Origin: Hofstenia miamia
Lineage: Eukaryota; Xenacoelomorpha; Acoela
DNA: 64,000 nt
Reading direction: 5' to 3'
Assembly (NCBI GenBank): GCA_004352715.1
Contig: SCFE01000120.1
Location: 571,308-635,307, forward strand
Shown here: positions 34,438-45,143 of the stretch, one piece after another
Position numbering within the stretch: position 1 is the stretch's first letter
Layout: each line of letters begins with the position of its first letter
Translations under genes and position numbers: made by a program
The notes under the pieces: generated by a model
Told to the model about the DNA's origin: nothing
What the model saw: the letters and a program-made list of their open reading frames with translations, nothing else
Databases searched by the model: none

Positions 34438-34510
<73 letters not shown>

Positions 34511-34768
34511 ACTCTTCCATAATTTGGAAATATGGAAATGATATCACGTAATAAAAATTATTTTCGACTAAATCGTGAATTATATAATGACTAACTAATC
34601 TATCATTTACCAGAACAGCGATTTCGGGGGTACAAAGCGCGGAAAAGACCAATTTTTCATAGTACAAAGCGCGGAGAAGGTGTTCAAAAGGCGGAATATA
34701 TATATATATATATATACATTGGACTCTTTCATAATTTGGAAATATGGTAAATGATATCATGTAATAGT
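34438..34768. repeat. TA microsatellites and a 40-bp direct repeat at a junction inside the dynein gene
   Basis: TA runs at 34438-34508 and 34697-34722. The sequence GGACTCTTYCATAATTTGG... occurs at 34509-34552 and again at 34731-34767, next to the splice donor of the exon at 34771. Two GTACAAAGCGCGGA copies lie between (about 34631 and 34662). This marks the place where tail exons are joined to AAA2 exons with linker and AAA1 missing. Confidence 0.8.
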
Positions 34769-34770
34769 AC

Positions 34771-35145
34771 CTTATCCATGGTCCAGACCATTCGATATCT
34801 TTTCCAGCAGCCAATATAATCTGTAATTGTGCTCATGGTCGACTGAAATTCGTTTACAATTTCCTGGACAAGGTTACGAATCTTTGGAATTGCGACAATC
34901 TCTTTGTAAAATGTAAGCAAAAGTTGCTCATTTTCGCCTAAATGTTTGTGTTGAAATCTATGTCAGATATTATAAAATGTACCTTCGACTGTATTCGGAT
35001 CAGCAAGTACACAGGTGCCATTAAGCCAACGATTAAAGCATTTCGAAATGGAGAGAAATTCTCGTAAACTGTTCGTTAATAGTTTAATCAGCTCGTTTAT
35101 GTTCGGTTGTAAAATTATATCCGGTAATTGTAAATCGGCATCAAT
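34771..35145 (-). CDS. DNAH10: Dynein heavy chain tail exons T12-T13
   Basis: Exons 35145-34983 and 34937-34771 on the minus strand, 45-bp intron, phases fit. They encode LPDIILQPNINELIKLL, SKCFNRWLNGTC, LTFYKEIVAIPKI and DYIGCWKRYRMVWTMDK, the end of the tail just before the linker in DNAH10. About 90 residues that should follow are not in the window. Confidence 0.88.
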
Positions 35146-36675
35146 CTAAGGAATTTGTTATACATGTATGATTTTAAGAAAAATTGGAAATTAAATTTTT
35201 AATTTTTTAAGTATTTCAACGAAAAACCGTTTTCTACGAATAATGCTTGTTTTAATATCACATGCTATCTCTAATATCTGCGAATTTGTTTTTAAACATT
35301 TCAGCTTAATTCGTTGAATTTTAACTTATTTTTCGCTGGTATAAAGGAAATGTAAATTTCAGTTCAAATTTTTAAAATCAATTTCAAATTGGAAAAGTTA
35401 GTATACTTTGTAATGTATTCGAGGTCGCAGACTGGATGCTTAACTACGCGTAGTCTACCCATATCCCATTATGCCCACGTAAATGCAATAGTTTCTTCCT
35501 CATGCGTACCATTGATTTTGCAATTTTAAAAAAGTTTATTTTAGAAAATTGGTTAAAATCAGACTAATACAATGGTTTTGGTATTAGAATTTTTTACTAT
35601 TGACCTTAGTAGTGAACAAGGAACTAATAAAAATATCGCGTTCCTTTATTTTTTCATTGTTTTGCAAGTTTTAACTGCCCATGGCTTTTTATAAGGACAA
35701 CCTGTTTTTTTACCTTCTCAAAAAATTTTCTCCAAGCGTATTAAAAAATGAGTAAATTTTTGGAACATCTCTAAGCCTTAAGAGAACAACAAACAACGTT
35801 TTTTATGTAAGTAGACTAACTGGACCCATTGAAACGTGCCAACAGCAAAGTAAAAAATTTAAAGTTAATACGAAATTCCTCATAAATGTAAATAAGATTT
35901 TCAATTTTCAATGTTTTCTTAATTTAAAATTTTTTCTTACAAGTTTTAAAGTTAAGAATAAAGACGTGTTTATTCAATTCATTGGGATATACAGATGTCA
36001 TTAGTTATATTAATGTGTGTTCAGGGAGAAATCCCATGAAACACTCTGCATTTTGCTTAGCAAAGAAAAGTTCACATGTATTTTATATCAAATGCAGTGT
36101 ATAAAAAATTTCGGTTGGAAAGTGTTTTATATTGATCAATATATTATTACTAAACTAATCTTCAAAAAACATTTGGACTAGCAAAAATTTAAAACGCAGA
36201 AGTAGTAGATAAAGCTTGTTGCAATTTATGGAATATGTTTCAAATGCATATGCATCAAATATTTAGCGAAAAGCATATTAATATATACGTTTTTATAAAT
36301 GGTTTGATAATACTGAAGCAGCGAAAAAAGAACAAATTTACGAAGTTTTAGTATCTAATAAGTGTTTTAATTTGAAGAAATTTTCTTCATGCATATCAAA
36401 AGTATCTTTCTAAAAAATATTTCGCAAACTTAAATCTCGCAATTTTGATTTTTTAACAAAACTTGGAAGAAACGTTGAATACTAAAAATTAAATACATAT
36501 TGTATTTAAAATTTCCTTTCTGGAAAGGTATTGTTGGTAAAATTTGGGTTTTAACTTGAATTGGGTTTTAAATGACAATCCGAAAGACCAAAATTTCACA
36601 TTGAATATATGAAAGAAATCAGCTACACTGGCTAAAATTCCTCAGATGATTACTTATAAAGTATGTCTAGTTATT
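35146..36675. other. Intron T11-T12, first part; nothing recognised
   Basis: AT-rich intronic sequence without coding similarity. No structured repeat was seen. Confidence 0.5.
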
Positions 36676-36960
36676 CCCAGTAAACAACTGTCGAAAGGAC
36701 GTCGCTGAACGACATAATAACGGCACTAAAACGACATTACAAAACAACGTCTTTTCACAATAAAACGACAAACTATCAATAAAAATGCAGTTTTAAGAAA
36801 TTTATCTTCAAATTGTCATAATACTAAAATTATTTTTAAATATTTTTTGCTAGAAGGAATTATACACCGCCACTAATCCGCACTATAAACGCCACTCAAA
36901 TAATTCAACGCCAATACACCACAAAAACGACGTCGTTACAACAGTTCAATGTTTACTGGG
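36676..36960 (+). mobile_element. 285-bp MITE with CCCAGTAAACA termini, copy 1
   Basis: Starts CCCAGTAAACAACTGT and ends ACAGTTCAATGTTTACTGGG. It is rich in ACGAC/GTCGT motifs. An inverted second copy lies at 48896-49194. There is no ORF. Superfamily unclear; flanks TT/TT fit a short target duplication but are not decisive. Confidence 0.8.
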
Positions 36961-37290
36961 TTTGGAAGTCTCTAATTGACAAGGGTCCACATTACATATC
37001 GGAGTTACTCAAGTTAAATGATGAAACCAAAAAAGCACTAAATGGAAAGACCTTAATCATTCCAAAATCTCTCGGTTGCAATCATGAAATTAGCTTCTCG
37101 TATAGTGGTGCTAAGCGTTTTAACAATCTCCCAGCTCATCTTAGGAATGAACGTAATATTGTTCTATTAAAAAAGGGTCTGAAACACGACTTATTCGCTG
37201 AACAGCTTTCTGATTTGAATCTATAGTGTTGATCATATTTGAATTATTTATAAGCTTTTGTGTGCATATACAAGAAATATATTATTATTA
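36961..37290 (+). mobile_element. LINE ORF2 C-terminus and 3' tail
   Basis: A plus frame from about 36964 to the stop at 37226 reads ...GPHYISELLKLNDE, IPKSLGCNHEISFSYSGAKRFNNLPAHLR and KKGLKHDLF, the 'GAKxWNxLPxxLR' ending typical of LINE ORF2. A simple ATT/ATC tail follows at 37281-37303. 5' truncated. Confidence 0.7.
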
Positions 37291-38318
37291 TTATTATCAT
37301 TATAACTGTAGTTTCAGCAATGAAAGGCTTTACCAGAACCTAAGTTTAGTCACATGTATATAACATTTTGGAAAGTATCATTCTTGAATTTCGAAACCAT
37401 GGTATATTGTTGCTTTCAAAATTGTAGAACACTAGTAAATTTCAAAATTTGACAAACTTTGGTATTCTCTGCTGGACCTGAAAGTCATAAAATCTCGAAA
37501 TGTTCGATTCCACAATTTGCACAATAGACCAAAAGTTGCAGAAGTATAAATCATTAATACGTGCTTTATTTCATTGCCTAGAAATAATTCTCCTTTTAAC
37601 AAACTCCAAATAACTAGAAATTGTAAGTTTTGTGTCATTTTCACGTAAAATACAGATCTTAGACAGCATGTTATAAGTTGTTGATATTCTGTAAACTGGT
37701 CTTAAAATATTTTAATTTCCCAAATGCATAGAGAAATTGGCAGAAATACTATGAAAACTACTGTGGGCCTCCAAGCCAAAGCTTTTGGAAAATCTTAAAG
37801 TATTATTATTGTTTGCATATTTGGGCTTGCCTAATAGATATATGCTGTACATATTTCAAAGTTTCGGCCTATGGAATACTGTCCTTAAATAAATTAAGTG
37901 TAAAAATGTAATTTATTAACCCAAGGATCCTGTCTTCTGCCCAAAATCTTGGCAACCAATAAGCCGATTTTGAAATTTCTTAAAATGTTCAATAGAACTA
38001 ACAGATATAAAATGAATACAAACAAGTTAGTTCACTTAGCTTCAATATCGAAGGGGAAATTATAGAAAAAGTTTTTCACACTTAAAAACTTTGGAATTGA
38101 TTTCACTGAAAGTTTGCAAACGTAAAGTTTTGCACGTCATAAGCAAATTTGGGGGGGGGGAGTTAGGTGAAATTTTCACCCCCTTCTGGTAATAATTTGA
38201 GATGACACTCTTCAAATTTGGAAACAAAATACCAATATTGCATTCACAGGAAAAAATTGAAATAGGGTTTATGGACTAGTTTTCGAGATATCAATTTTTT
38301 TTCCTTTAAAATGTTTAC
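37291..38318. other. Intron T11-T12, last part; nothing recognised
   Basis: AT-rich. A run of ten G at 38151-38160 is the only striking base-composition feature. Confidence 0.5.
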
Positions 38319-38866
38319 CCTAAATAATGGCTTGTTATCTGTGAGAAGTATTTTGAATCGCTTCAAATTAGCGTGAAACAAAGTTATTAAATTGTTATAG
38401 ATCTTCGTTTCCCAATGTTTGTAGTAACTCTTCATTTCAGGTGATTTTCCTCTTGTAGTCAGGAATACGAGGCCTTCAATTTTTATCAACTGTGAAACAA
38501 TTCCTTCATATAGAATTACAAGGTTTTCGATTTCTTCTGCTCTTTTTAACTCAATGTATTCAAAAAACTCCTAAAAACCAGTAAGGTTTCACAATCACTT
38601 CGAAGACTTCATACCTTGGCAGAAGGCATTTGGTCATCCATTACAGGTGCTATTTGGAAAAGATTTGTATTTAGTATAACATCAATGTTACCATCTATCT
38701 CCTCACAGATTTTCCGCACTTGCCCTATAAGCGATTGAAATTTATTTATTTGAAAAAGACACTTCTGAATAAAGTCACTAATTCCCAAAGAATTCCAATT
38801 CAGGCGTGTCAATCCAGGTTTAAGTGTGAGGCTTAGTTCCACAACTTGACTTTTAAGCAATTCTTT
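38319..38866 (-). CDS. DNAH10: Dynein heavy chain tail exons T10-T11
   Basis: Exons 38866-38615 and 38570-38319 (84 codons each, 44-bp intron, phase 0). T10: LTRLNWNSLGISDFI; T11: EFFEYIELKRAEEIENL, LIKIEGLVFLTTRGKSP and YYKHWETKIYNNL. These match the DNAH10 tail in order and spacing. The tail (DHC_N1 region) dimerises and binds intermediate/light chains at the axoneme. Confidence 0.9.
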
Positions 38867-39221
38867 CTAAAAACATAGAGTTAAATTATAAAATTTCATA
38901 TTAAATGCGAGACAGTGCATTTTGCCACATAGTTGTTTTTTGGATATTGTATAAATTAGCAATGTCTACATCTTACATTTTGTTTTGGAAATTTGCTTAA
39001 AGTAGTTAAAGTTTATTCCAACTTGTATTTTAATCAAACGAAAAAAGAATTATTTGAATTCTGCAACTGGAAGTGCATTCCAAGATCACAGATTTCCTAC
39101 TTAAAGTTCAATTTTTCCACATATTCCAATAGGCATTTTTTGGTTTATTGTATCGAAATATAAAACATTAGTTTTTGAGAAATCCTGCACATAGATATCA
39201 ATGTTTTTCCTATACACGGAA

Positions 39222-39577
39222 CAGACTTGTCAATGAGCCGACATTTCCAAGCTCGGCTCGGCTCGTTTAAATTTTGTGTAAGTTCGGCTCGGCTCGGCTC
39301 GGCTCGCGACATAAAATCTTTGAATGAGGCGCGTTTTAGCTCGGTATTTTCTTAAAAATATTGTGCTCAAAGAATTTTTTACATAGCTCTTCCTATTATT
39401 TAATAAACATTTCTTAAATAAGATTATAAGAAAGGCATACTGACTGCAAAAAATAAGAAAAATCTCCATAATCAAATTAACAAGCAGAACTATAAACTTG
39501 CTTTGCCTAAAATAGGCTCGTTTTGTGCTCTTTGTGTATCAAATACTGTGCTCAAGCTCGGCTCGTTGACAAGTCTG
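39222..39577 (+). mobile_element. hAT-like MITE with CAGACTTGTCAACGAGCCGA termini, copy 1
   Basis: 356 bp with long terminal inverted repeats and tandem GGCTC subterminal motifs. It is flanked by 8-bp sequences ACACGGAA (39214-39221) and ATACGGAA (39578-39585), fitting the 8-bp target duplication of hAT elements. No transposase. Other copies: 45881-46225 and 49632-49988. Confidence 0.8.
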
Positions 39578-39824
39578 ATACGGAATGATCTTTATCAAAA
39601 GAAATTGAATCTTCATTTTTCTATGGAGTACTTTTTGATATCTTTCCTAATTTTACTTTAACACTATACTTAGTTTTAAATGGGTTTCAAATAATGTGAC
39701 AGAAAATTTATTCCTTATGCAAAATTTATTGTCGCAGGGGTAACAAAACAATCTGATTGGGTAATAAAAATTGACTTTAGCTAATGAAAAAAATTAATAA
39801 AGATATTAATATTTAATGACATAC

Positions 39825-40042
39825 TTCTGATGGTGTTAATGTTGAGATGGCATGATAATACAGATCAAGCATGTTTTTTAAACCGTCGACGTATTTTAAG
39901 ATTTTTTCCTCTTGAAGTGCAACACTGCGAGCAGTTTTTGAAATTTTAAATCCCATTAGCTCCAGATATTTTGCTTCAGTTATCAACTCCGAAAGTTCGT
40001 TTGAAAAGCACACTACAATTGTTGTGGAACTGTCACCGTTTT
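39825..40042 (-). CDS. DNAH10: Dynein heavy chain tail exon T9
   Basis: 218 nt. It begins with two bases completing a Glu codon from T8. It reads NGDSSTTIVVCFSNELSEL, AKYLELMGFKISKTARSVAL and KNMLDLYYHAISTLTPSE, matching the 'INFSPALREIINETKYLEQLGF' part of the DNAH10 tail. The donor is GTATGT. Confidence 0.88.
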
Positions 40043-40059
40043 CTAAATCCATATTATCA

Positions 40060-40940
40060 GTTAAGAAAATTAAAAAATTCCTTCATTTTGATAAAACCAA
40101 TAACTAGACTGTTTTGAATTTGGGGATCATTTCATACAAATGTCCCGTATTTTTGGACTATTACCCTTTCACTACTGTCGGGACATATATGTCCCACAAA
40201 ATTTCCAATCACAATAGAAGAACTATTGGGACACATATGACCCACGTATATAGCCTATTGGGACACATGTGTCGCATTATAAATTTTGCTCATTATATGA
40301 ATTTCTGACTTTCTTTAATCTGAGAAAATTAAAAAATTGCATTATTTTGATGAAACCAATAACTACAGGGTGGCCATAAAGTCGCGCACCACAAAATAAA
40401 ACTTACAATCTCTTATGTTTACAAAAACAATATTTTAAATTAGCAAATTATTTTTATTAATAAAACGACAAAAGAAAAGTTAGATAACTTACAGATGGTC
40501 AAAATGTTCACCTGAGGAAGTCATACATAAGTCGATTCGATGGTGAAAGTTATCATAGCCACGATTTAGTAGTTGTTGATCATCATTGATTTTCTGGCAG
40601 GCCTCACAAATTCTGCTTCGCAAATGTTCAATTTCCTCTATTCTCACTACGTACACTAACTGTTTTAGGTGGCCAAAAAAGTAATAATCCATTTGGTTAA
40701 GATGAGGCGATCATTCTTCAATTGTCAGTGATCCGACTATCATTAATGGATGACTCATTCACAGCCAATCAGAATTAATTTCAGAAGACAGTGTATCATG
40801 ATCGAGTAATTCTAAGCCTTTGACATCTTTAACATTTTGATATTTACCTTGGTGCGAGATTTATGGCCACCCTGTAGACTGTTTTGAATTTGGGGATCAC
40901 TTCATACAAATGTACCTTATTTTTGAACTATAAGGCACTC
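40060..40940. repeat. Tandem pair of ~105-bp units; the second split by a mariner element
   Basis: Unit 1 is 40060-40163 and unit 2 is 40318-40365 plus 40877-40935. Unit 1 (CCAATAACTAGACTG) shows the uninterrupted target. Between the units, 40161-40285 is a GGGACAYATRTGWCCC-rich sequence starting TTACCCTTTC that resembles a decayed TTAA-type element. Confidence 0.8.
40366..40874 (-). mobile_element. Degenerate mariner/Tc1-superfamily element, 509 bp, with empty site
   Basis: Ends CAGGGTGGCCATAAA / TTTATGGCCACCCTG, TA on both sides (40364-40365, 40875-40876). The minus strand (40489-40692 and a little upstream) reads SPHLNQMDYYFFGHLKQLVYV and ends GEHFDHL, the C-terminus of a DDE transposase ('SPDLTPLDYFFWGHLK'). 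Internal deletion; not autonomous. Confidence 0.88.
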
Positions 40941-41818
40941 ATAAATTTCCTCTATTTGTAAAGAAACGAGTAATTTAAAGGATTCCTAATAAAGGAATGA
41001 TTGGAAAAATGAATGTACTTTTTCTGCAATATTTAAAGTCACTTTTAATGAATTGAATAAAGTCAATTTGGTTTTACTTTCTGCGCCTTATAGTCCGATG
41101 CATCTTATATATGAAACTAAATCCATCCAATGCGCTATATAGTCCAAATAATGTGACCCTGTGTTTTATTGTAAGGCAGCGGCGCGTTTAGGGGGCCAAC
41201 TGCGAAAACTTAAGAAAAATATTCTCTTTTCGTCAAACGTGAAATTCGTTCACGTTAATTCGAGATGTTATCAAATGATTTGCTGTTAAAAACAGAATGT
41301 TGCATTTTGTATGACCTTATTTTTGTTCAAAAAACATTTTTTTCCAATTTTTTTCTGTAAAAATCCTAAACGCGCCACTGTTGTAGGGAATGCTTCCTTC
41401 AGCATGGTATTTATTCGTTTTTTGTCTAACATTCATTCTTCTAAGAAAAAACGAAACTTTAATATTATTTGAAAAATTTTCAAATTTCGAACCGAAAAAA
41501 CCATGCAGATCAGTTGATATATATATAACGTGTGTGAACATTTATTAACAGTGGATTCATGCGCTTAAAAAGTCATTGTTAACTCTAACATCAACGCATA
41601 CAAGATTTCAAAAAAATTGATACTATTTGAAGGAAACACATTTCAACTGTAATTTTTTAATTATAATTCAATTTTTGTTAAAGTAAAAGTCTAAAAAAAA
41701 TTTAAATGTAGGTATTGTAATTTTTTAATTCGTTGCTTTTTCACAAATCATTGGATTTACCGTTATTAGAGAGTTGAATGAATGAACTTAATGAATACAA
41801 ATTAAAGAAATGTCCAAC
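40941..41818. other. Intron T8-T9; no gene recognised
   Basis: AT-rich, with short chance ORFs only. Confidence 0.5.
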
Positions 41819-42656
41819 CTTTTCCTGTTTCTTTTAATAACTTTTTATCCAGAGCTGTTTGTATGGTGTTTTTCACATTTGTATTCCATGCTTCATACTT
41901 TTTATCTTCATAATCTTTCAGTTGTCTTGCTGTGGAAATATACTTCTCAGTCGCCTAATACATTTTCTGATTTATAAGAATCTTCAATAGCATTTTAAAA
42001 TGTCACTTTATTACATATAACCAATTAGTTTTCTGCACAATATGAAATATATCTACTCAGTCATATAAAATTTCATTAGAATACTTCATAATTCGCGCTT
42101 TTGTATTCTTAGGAGAAATCTTGTACTGTTTCTAATACTATATTTGAACTTAAAGGATTTTGTTTGAATGGATTTATACCTGCTTTCCAATATCCGTGTT
42201 CATCATTGCTTGTGAGGTTTGAAATCTTACAATGGTTTTTTTAAGTCGATTAAATAGATGACGTTCCCATTCGATCGCCCCTGCAATAGAAGGCTGATTT
42301 TTCTGTATTGGCGGTTTGAGCTTGGCCGATTGAAAGACCGTATTCGTGTTTTCTAACTAAATTGAATGCGGTTAGATTTTAGTAAATTTCGTTATCTGCG
42401 CACTCACTTCTTTCATATACGCGAGAAGTATGTCTTTAAATTTTAACATCATTTGGTCATTGATCGCTTTTCGGGATCGAATATGCTGAAAGTTGAGAAG
42501 CATGTCAAATGCTCCTTCGGCAGAGCGCAGTCGTTCAAACGATTCATCAATGAAGCGTTTGGCTTCATTCTCTATTTCAACTACTTCTCTATTAAATCGA
42601 TGCATTATGGACTCCCATTTTTTTTCATTTGCTTTATCAAATATGTCCAAACCAAT
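41819..42656 (-). CDS. DNAH10: Dynein heavy chain tail exons T6-T8
   Basis: Exons 42656-42408, 42356-42180 and 41954-41819 (phases 0, 0, then one spare base). T6: FNREVVEIENEAKRFIDESF, LRSAEGAFDMLLNFQHIRSR, INDQMMLKFKDIL. T7: PPIQKNQPSIAGAIEWERHL. T8: YISTARQLKDYEDKKYEAW. These are the central DHC_N1 landmarks (notably 'GAIxWERxL'). The T6-T7 intron is 51 bp. Confidence 0.92.
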
Positions 42657-42669
42657 CTATAAACTTAAC

Positions 42670-42713
<44 letters not shown>

Positions 42714-42818
42714 TTGGAATGTAATAACTTGGTTTATGCTATGGTTATGCTAACCCAGATTCTAGAATATATATATATATATAATATTGAAAGTTAATCT
42801 GTTTTTTATTTTAATTTC

Positions 42819-43069
42819 GATTTAAATTTAAGAATATTCTAGCAACTGACCTTAGAAAACGGAACTACAAGAAGTTCTACTTCCTTCAATACATTTTCTA
42901 TTTTTTTTGGATCACCAGTAACAGAAATTAATTCCGGTCCAAAAATATTGTGAAATTCTTCCAAAACCTAAATCATTGCAAAATTCATCAATAGTAAGAA
43001 AGCATGCCTGGGCTATGTCGTAAATGTCCTTGCAAATCTTAGACATGTAGTTTGTAGTCCCGAAGATTT
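42819..43069 (-). repeat. DNAH10: Duplicate of 43086-43336: second copy of exon T5 and part of T4
   Basis: Identical to 43086-43336 at an offset of 267 bp, with a 16-N gap between (43070-43085). It contains a copy of T5 (42967-42851) and the 3' part of T4 (43069-43008). This is the pattern of two overlapping contig ends that were scaffolded instead of merged. Only one copy should be counted in the gene. Confidence 0.93.
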
Positions 43070-43117
43070 NNNNNNNNNNNNNNNNGATTTAAATTTAAGA
43101 ATATTCTAGCAACTGAC

Positions 43118-43473
43118 CTTAGAAAACGGAACTACAAGAAGTTCTACTTCCTTCAATACATTTTCTATTTTTTTTGGATCACCAGTAACAGAAATTAATT
43201 CCGGTCCAAAAATATTGTGAAATTCTTCCAAAACCTAAATCATTGCAAAATTCATCAATAGTAAGAAAGCATGCCTGGGCTATGTCGTAAATGTCCTTGC
43301 AAATCTTAGACATGTAGTTTGTAGTCCCGAAGATTTCATTCATAGGAAATTCCCAAGGAGCGTCCCGGCCTGATGATGCGATTCTTGCTTTAACTTCAAG
43401 ATATGTGGAATGCCAGGTTTCTAATGTTTTCCTAGCTTCCGTTGCAAGTTCTTTAACAATGGCGACACTCTCG
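43118..43473 (-). CDS. DNAH10: Dynein heavy chain tail exons T4-T5, split by a 40-bp GC-AG intron
   Basis: Exons 43473-43275 and 43234-43118. T4: ESVAIVKELATEARKTLETW, RIASSGRDAPWEF, MSKICKDIYDIAQ. T5: VLEEFHNIFGPELISVTGDP ... VVPFSK. The intron 43274-43235 starts GCATGC and ends TTTAG. Reading through it would shift the frame, so it must be removed. The duplicated copy at 42968-43007 has the same GC. Confidence 0.9.
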
Positions 43474-43546
43474 CTAAAGATAAAGAACAGTAAAATTAAG
43501 TTTTAATGGCTAATATTTGATTTAATTAAATTAGTAAAGAACTTAC

Positions 43547-44277
43547 TTAAAAATCGTGTTAATTGGAATGACGTGCTTTATCCGTTCGCCAAGCTTCCAT
43601 GAAATTCGTTTCATTAGAGGTACCAGTCTTTCACTTTTATTGTAATGTCTAGAGATAATCCACACCATGCGAATTGCGTTCATCATCGAAGGAATAGTAT
43701 CAATGATCATTGCAAAATTGGAACCATGGGATAGATTTTTGAAATGACGTTCTAACGTTGAAAGAAATCTTACGTTATCTTTAGCTTCAGTGTATTCCTG
43801 ACTCAAGTCGAGCTTAAGATTTTCGAATTGGAAGGCAACTGTACTATCAGCGTTTTTTAGCAGAAGTAAAAACATGCTTACTCCAGACAACTTCATTTGT
43901 TCAATGAGTGCGCTGAGCGCCGCATTTCGTTCTCGCCAAAAATCGATTTCTTCTAAGGGACCATTTCCTTGTGGCTGTTTATGTTTTAGAGCTACCATTG
44001 AGCTAAATATCTGTTCATGCCACTCTATAACGACTTGTTCAATTTGAGTGACTAATTCTGTGTTCATCACTTGCTCGTCAAGATTTTCCGCTGTAATATT
44101 GAGTTCTGGTATCGAGAGCACAACTTCCCCTTCAATTTGGTGCACTGTGCGTGTAATAGCATGAGAAAATTTGTACATATTTATGACGAAGGCATCGCGA
44201 AGTCTATTTTCTGCCACCTGATCTTTATTTTCTATATAGGTTTTTTGCTCTTTATATTGAAGTAATGGCTGATATAC
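43547..44277 (-). CDS. DNAH10: Dynein heavy chain tail exon T3 (largest tail exon)
   Basis: 731 nt, 243 codons plus two bases. Opens VYQPLLQYKEQKTYIENKDQ and goes on with FSHAITRTVHQIEGEVVL, GPLEEIDFWRERNAALSALI (the hallmark of DHC_N1), EAKDNVRFLSTLERHFKNL, IIDTIPSMMNAIRMVWIISR, HYNKSERLVPLM. Strongly DNAH10-like. Its first about 70 bases recur at 48224-48276 beyond the single N at 48223. Confidence 0.93.
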
Positions 44278-44438
44278 CTAAAGAATAAGTTCAAATGTGA
44301 TTGGTAGTAATAGTAATTACACCAGTAAGTAGTTAGACTGCATTGTAATTATAATCACATTGCATTAGGCATTCATTGCTTTCACATGTGATAGATCACA
44401 TGCGACCAAACACTAGTCTAACCAAAGCCTACGACCAC

Positions 44439-44685
44439 GGTTAGACTAGTGATTAGTTCAAAAGTGATCTGTCTCATTTTGATTGTGCGCGTTTGATTTG
44501 CTTGTGATCATCACATCGCTAATTATCTTGAGTGGTTAGACGTGCGATTCAATCAAAATGTGACAGATCACTTTTGAACCAATCACTAGTCTAACCAAAG
44601 CCTACGACCACGGTTAGACTAGTGATTAGTTCAAAAGTGATCTGTCTCATTTTGATTGTGCGCGTTTGATTTGCTTGTGATCATC
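44439..44685. mobile_element. Fold-back MITE (GGTTAGACTAGTGATT termini), one full copy and one cut by the gap
   Basis: 44439-44596 starts GGTTAGACTAGTGATTAGTTC and ends GAACCAATCACTAGTCTAACC. Arms of about 45 bp pair around a short loop. A second unit starts at 44612 after AAAGCCTACGACCAC and is truncated by the N gap at 44686. Another complete copy is at 48453-48610. Confidence 0.8.
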
Positions 44686-44908
44686 NNNNNNNNNNNNNNN
44701 NNNNNNNNNNNNNNNNNNNNNNNNNNNNNNNNNNNNNNNNNNNNNNNNNNNNNNNNNNNNNNNNNNNNNNNNNNNNNNNNNNNNNNNNNNNNNNNNNNNN
44801 NNNNNNNNNNNNNNNNNNNNNNNNNNNNNNNNNNNNNNNNNNNNNNNNNNNNNNNNNNNNNNNNNNNNNNNNNNNNNNNNNNNNNNNNNNNNNNNNNNNN
44901 NNNNNNNN
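44686..44908. other. Assembly gap, 223 N
   Basis: N run within the intron between tail exons T2 and T3, starting inside a fold-back MITE. Collapse of the inverted repeat is a likely cause. Confidence 0.98.
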
Positions 44909-44921
44909 TATTATTACTTAC

Positions 44922-45143
44922 TGTGTTGAATACTTTGTCCATCATCTGCAAAGAATGTTTACGAACACATCCATATTCAAAGTAGGGAGGCAAAATTTTT
45001 TTGGCTTCTGCCAAGTCCTCAGGTAGTGGAATTGGCTTCTCGGAGCGTGTGAAATACACAAATTTACAGTCGTTGAGTTCAAGGGGATATGTACCATGGC
45101 ACATGTAGAGAGAAGTGAATTCAACCACCTTTACAAAGTTTTC
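44922..45143 (-). CDS. DNAH10: Dynein heavy chain N-terminal region exon T2
   Basis: 74 codons, phase 0 at both ends: KVVEFTSLYMCHGTYPLELN, FVYFTRSEKPIPLP, AKKILPPYFEYGCV, SLQMMDKVFNT before GTAAGT. It joins T3 as ...FNT/VYQPLLQ. It matches the pre-DHC_N1 part of DNAH10 (FFLRNTKEAI...LEYG..NAN). The phase does not fit the exon at 48043-48222 (which leaves one base), so at least one exon between them is unseen. Confidence 0.82.

Noticed and set aside
34434-34814. 126-codon minus-strand frame with repeated IYIYIY
   Set aside because: Translation of TA microsatellites overlapping the real dynein exon T13 in another frame.
35400-37300. Candidate tRNA or snRNA genes in the long tail intron
   Set aside because: I looked for cloverleaf-like boxes and found no consistent A/B box pair.
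40114-40308. 64-codon plus frame with repeated GTYMSHK-type words
   Set aside because: Produced by the GGGACAYATRTGWCCC repeats of a decayed MITE.
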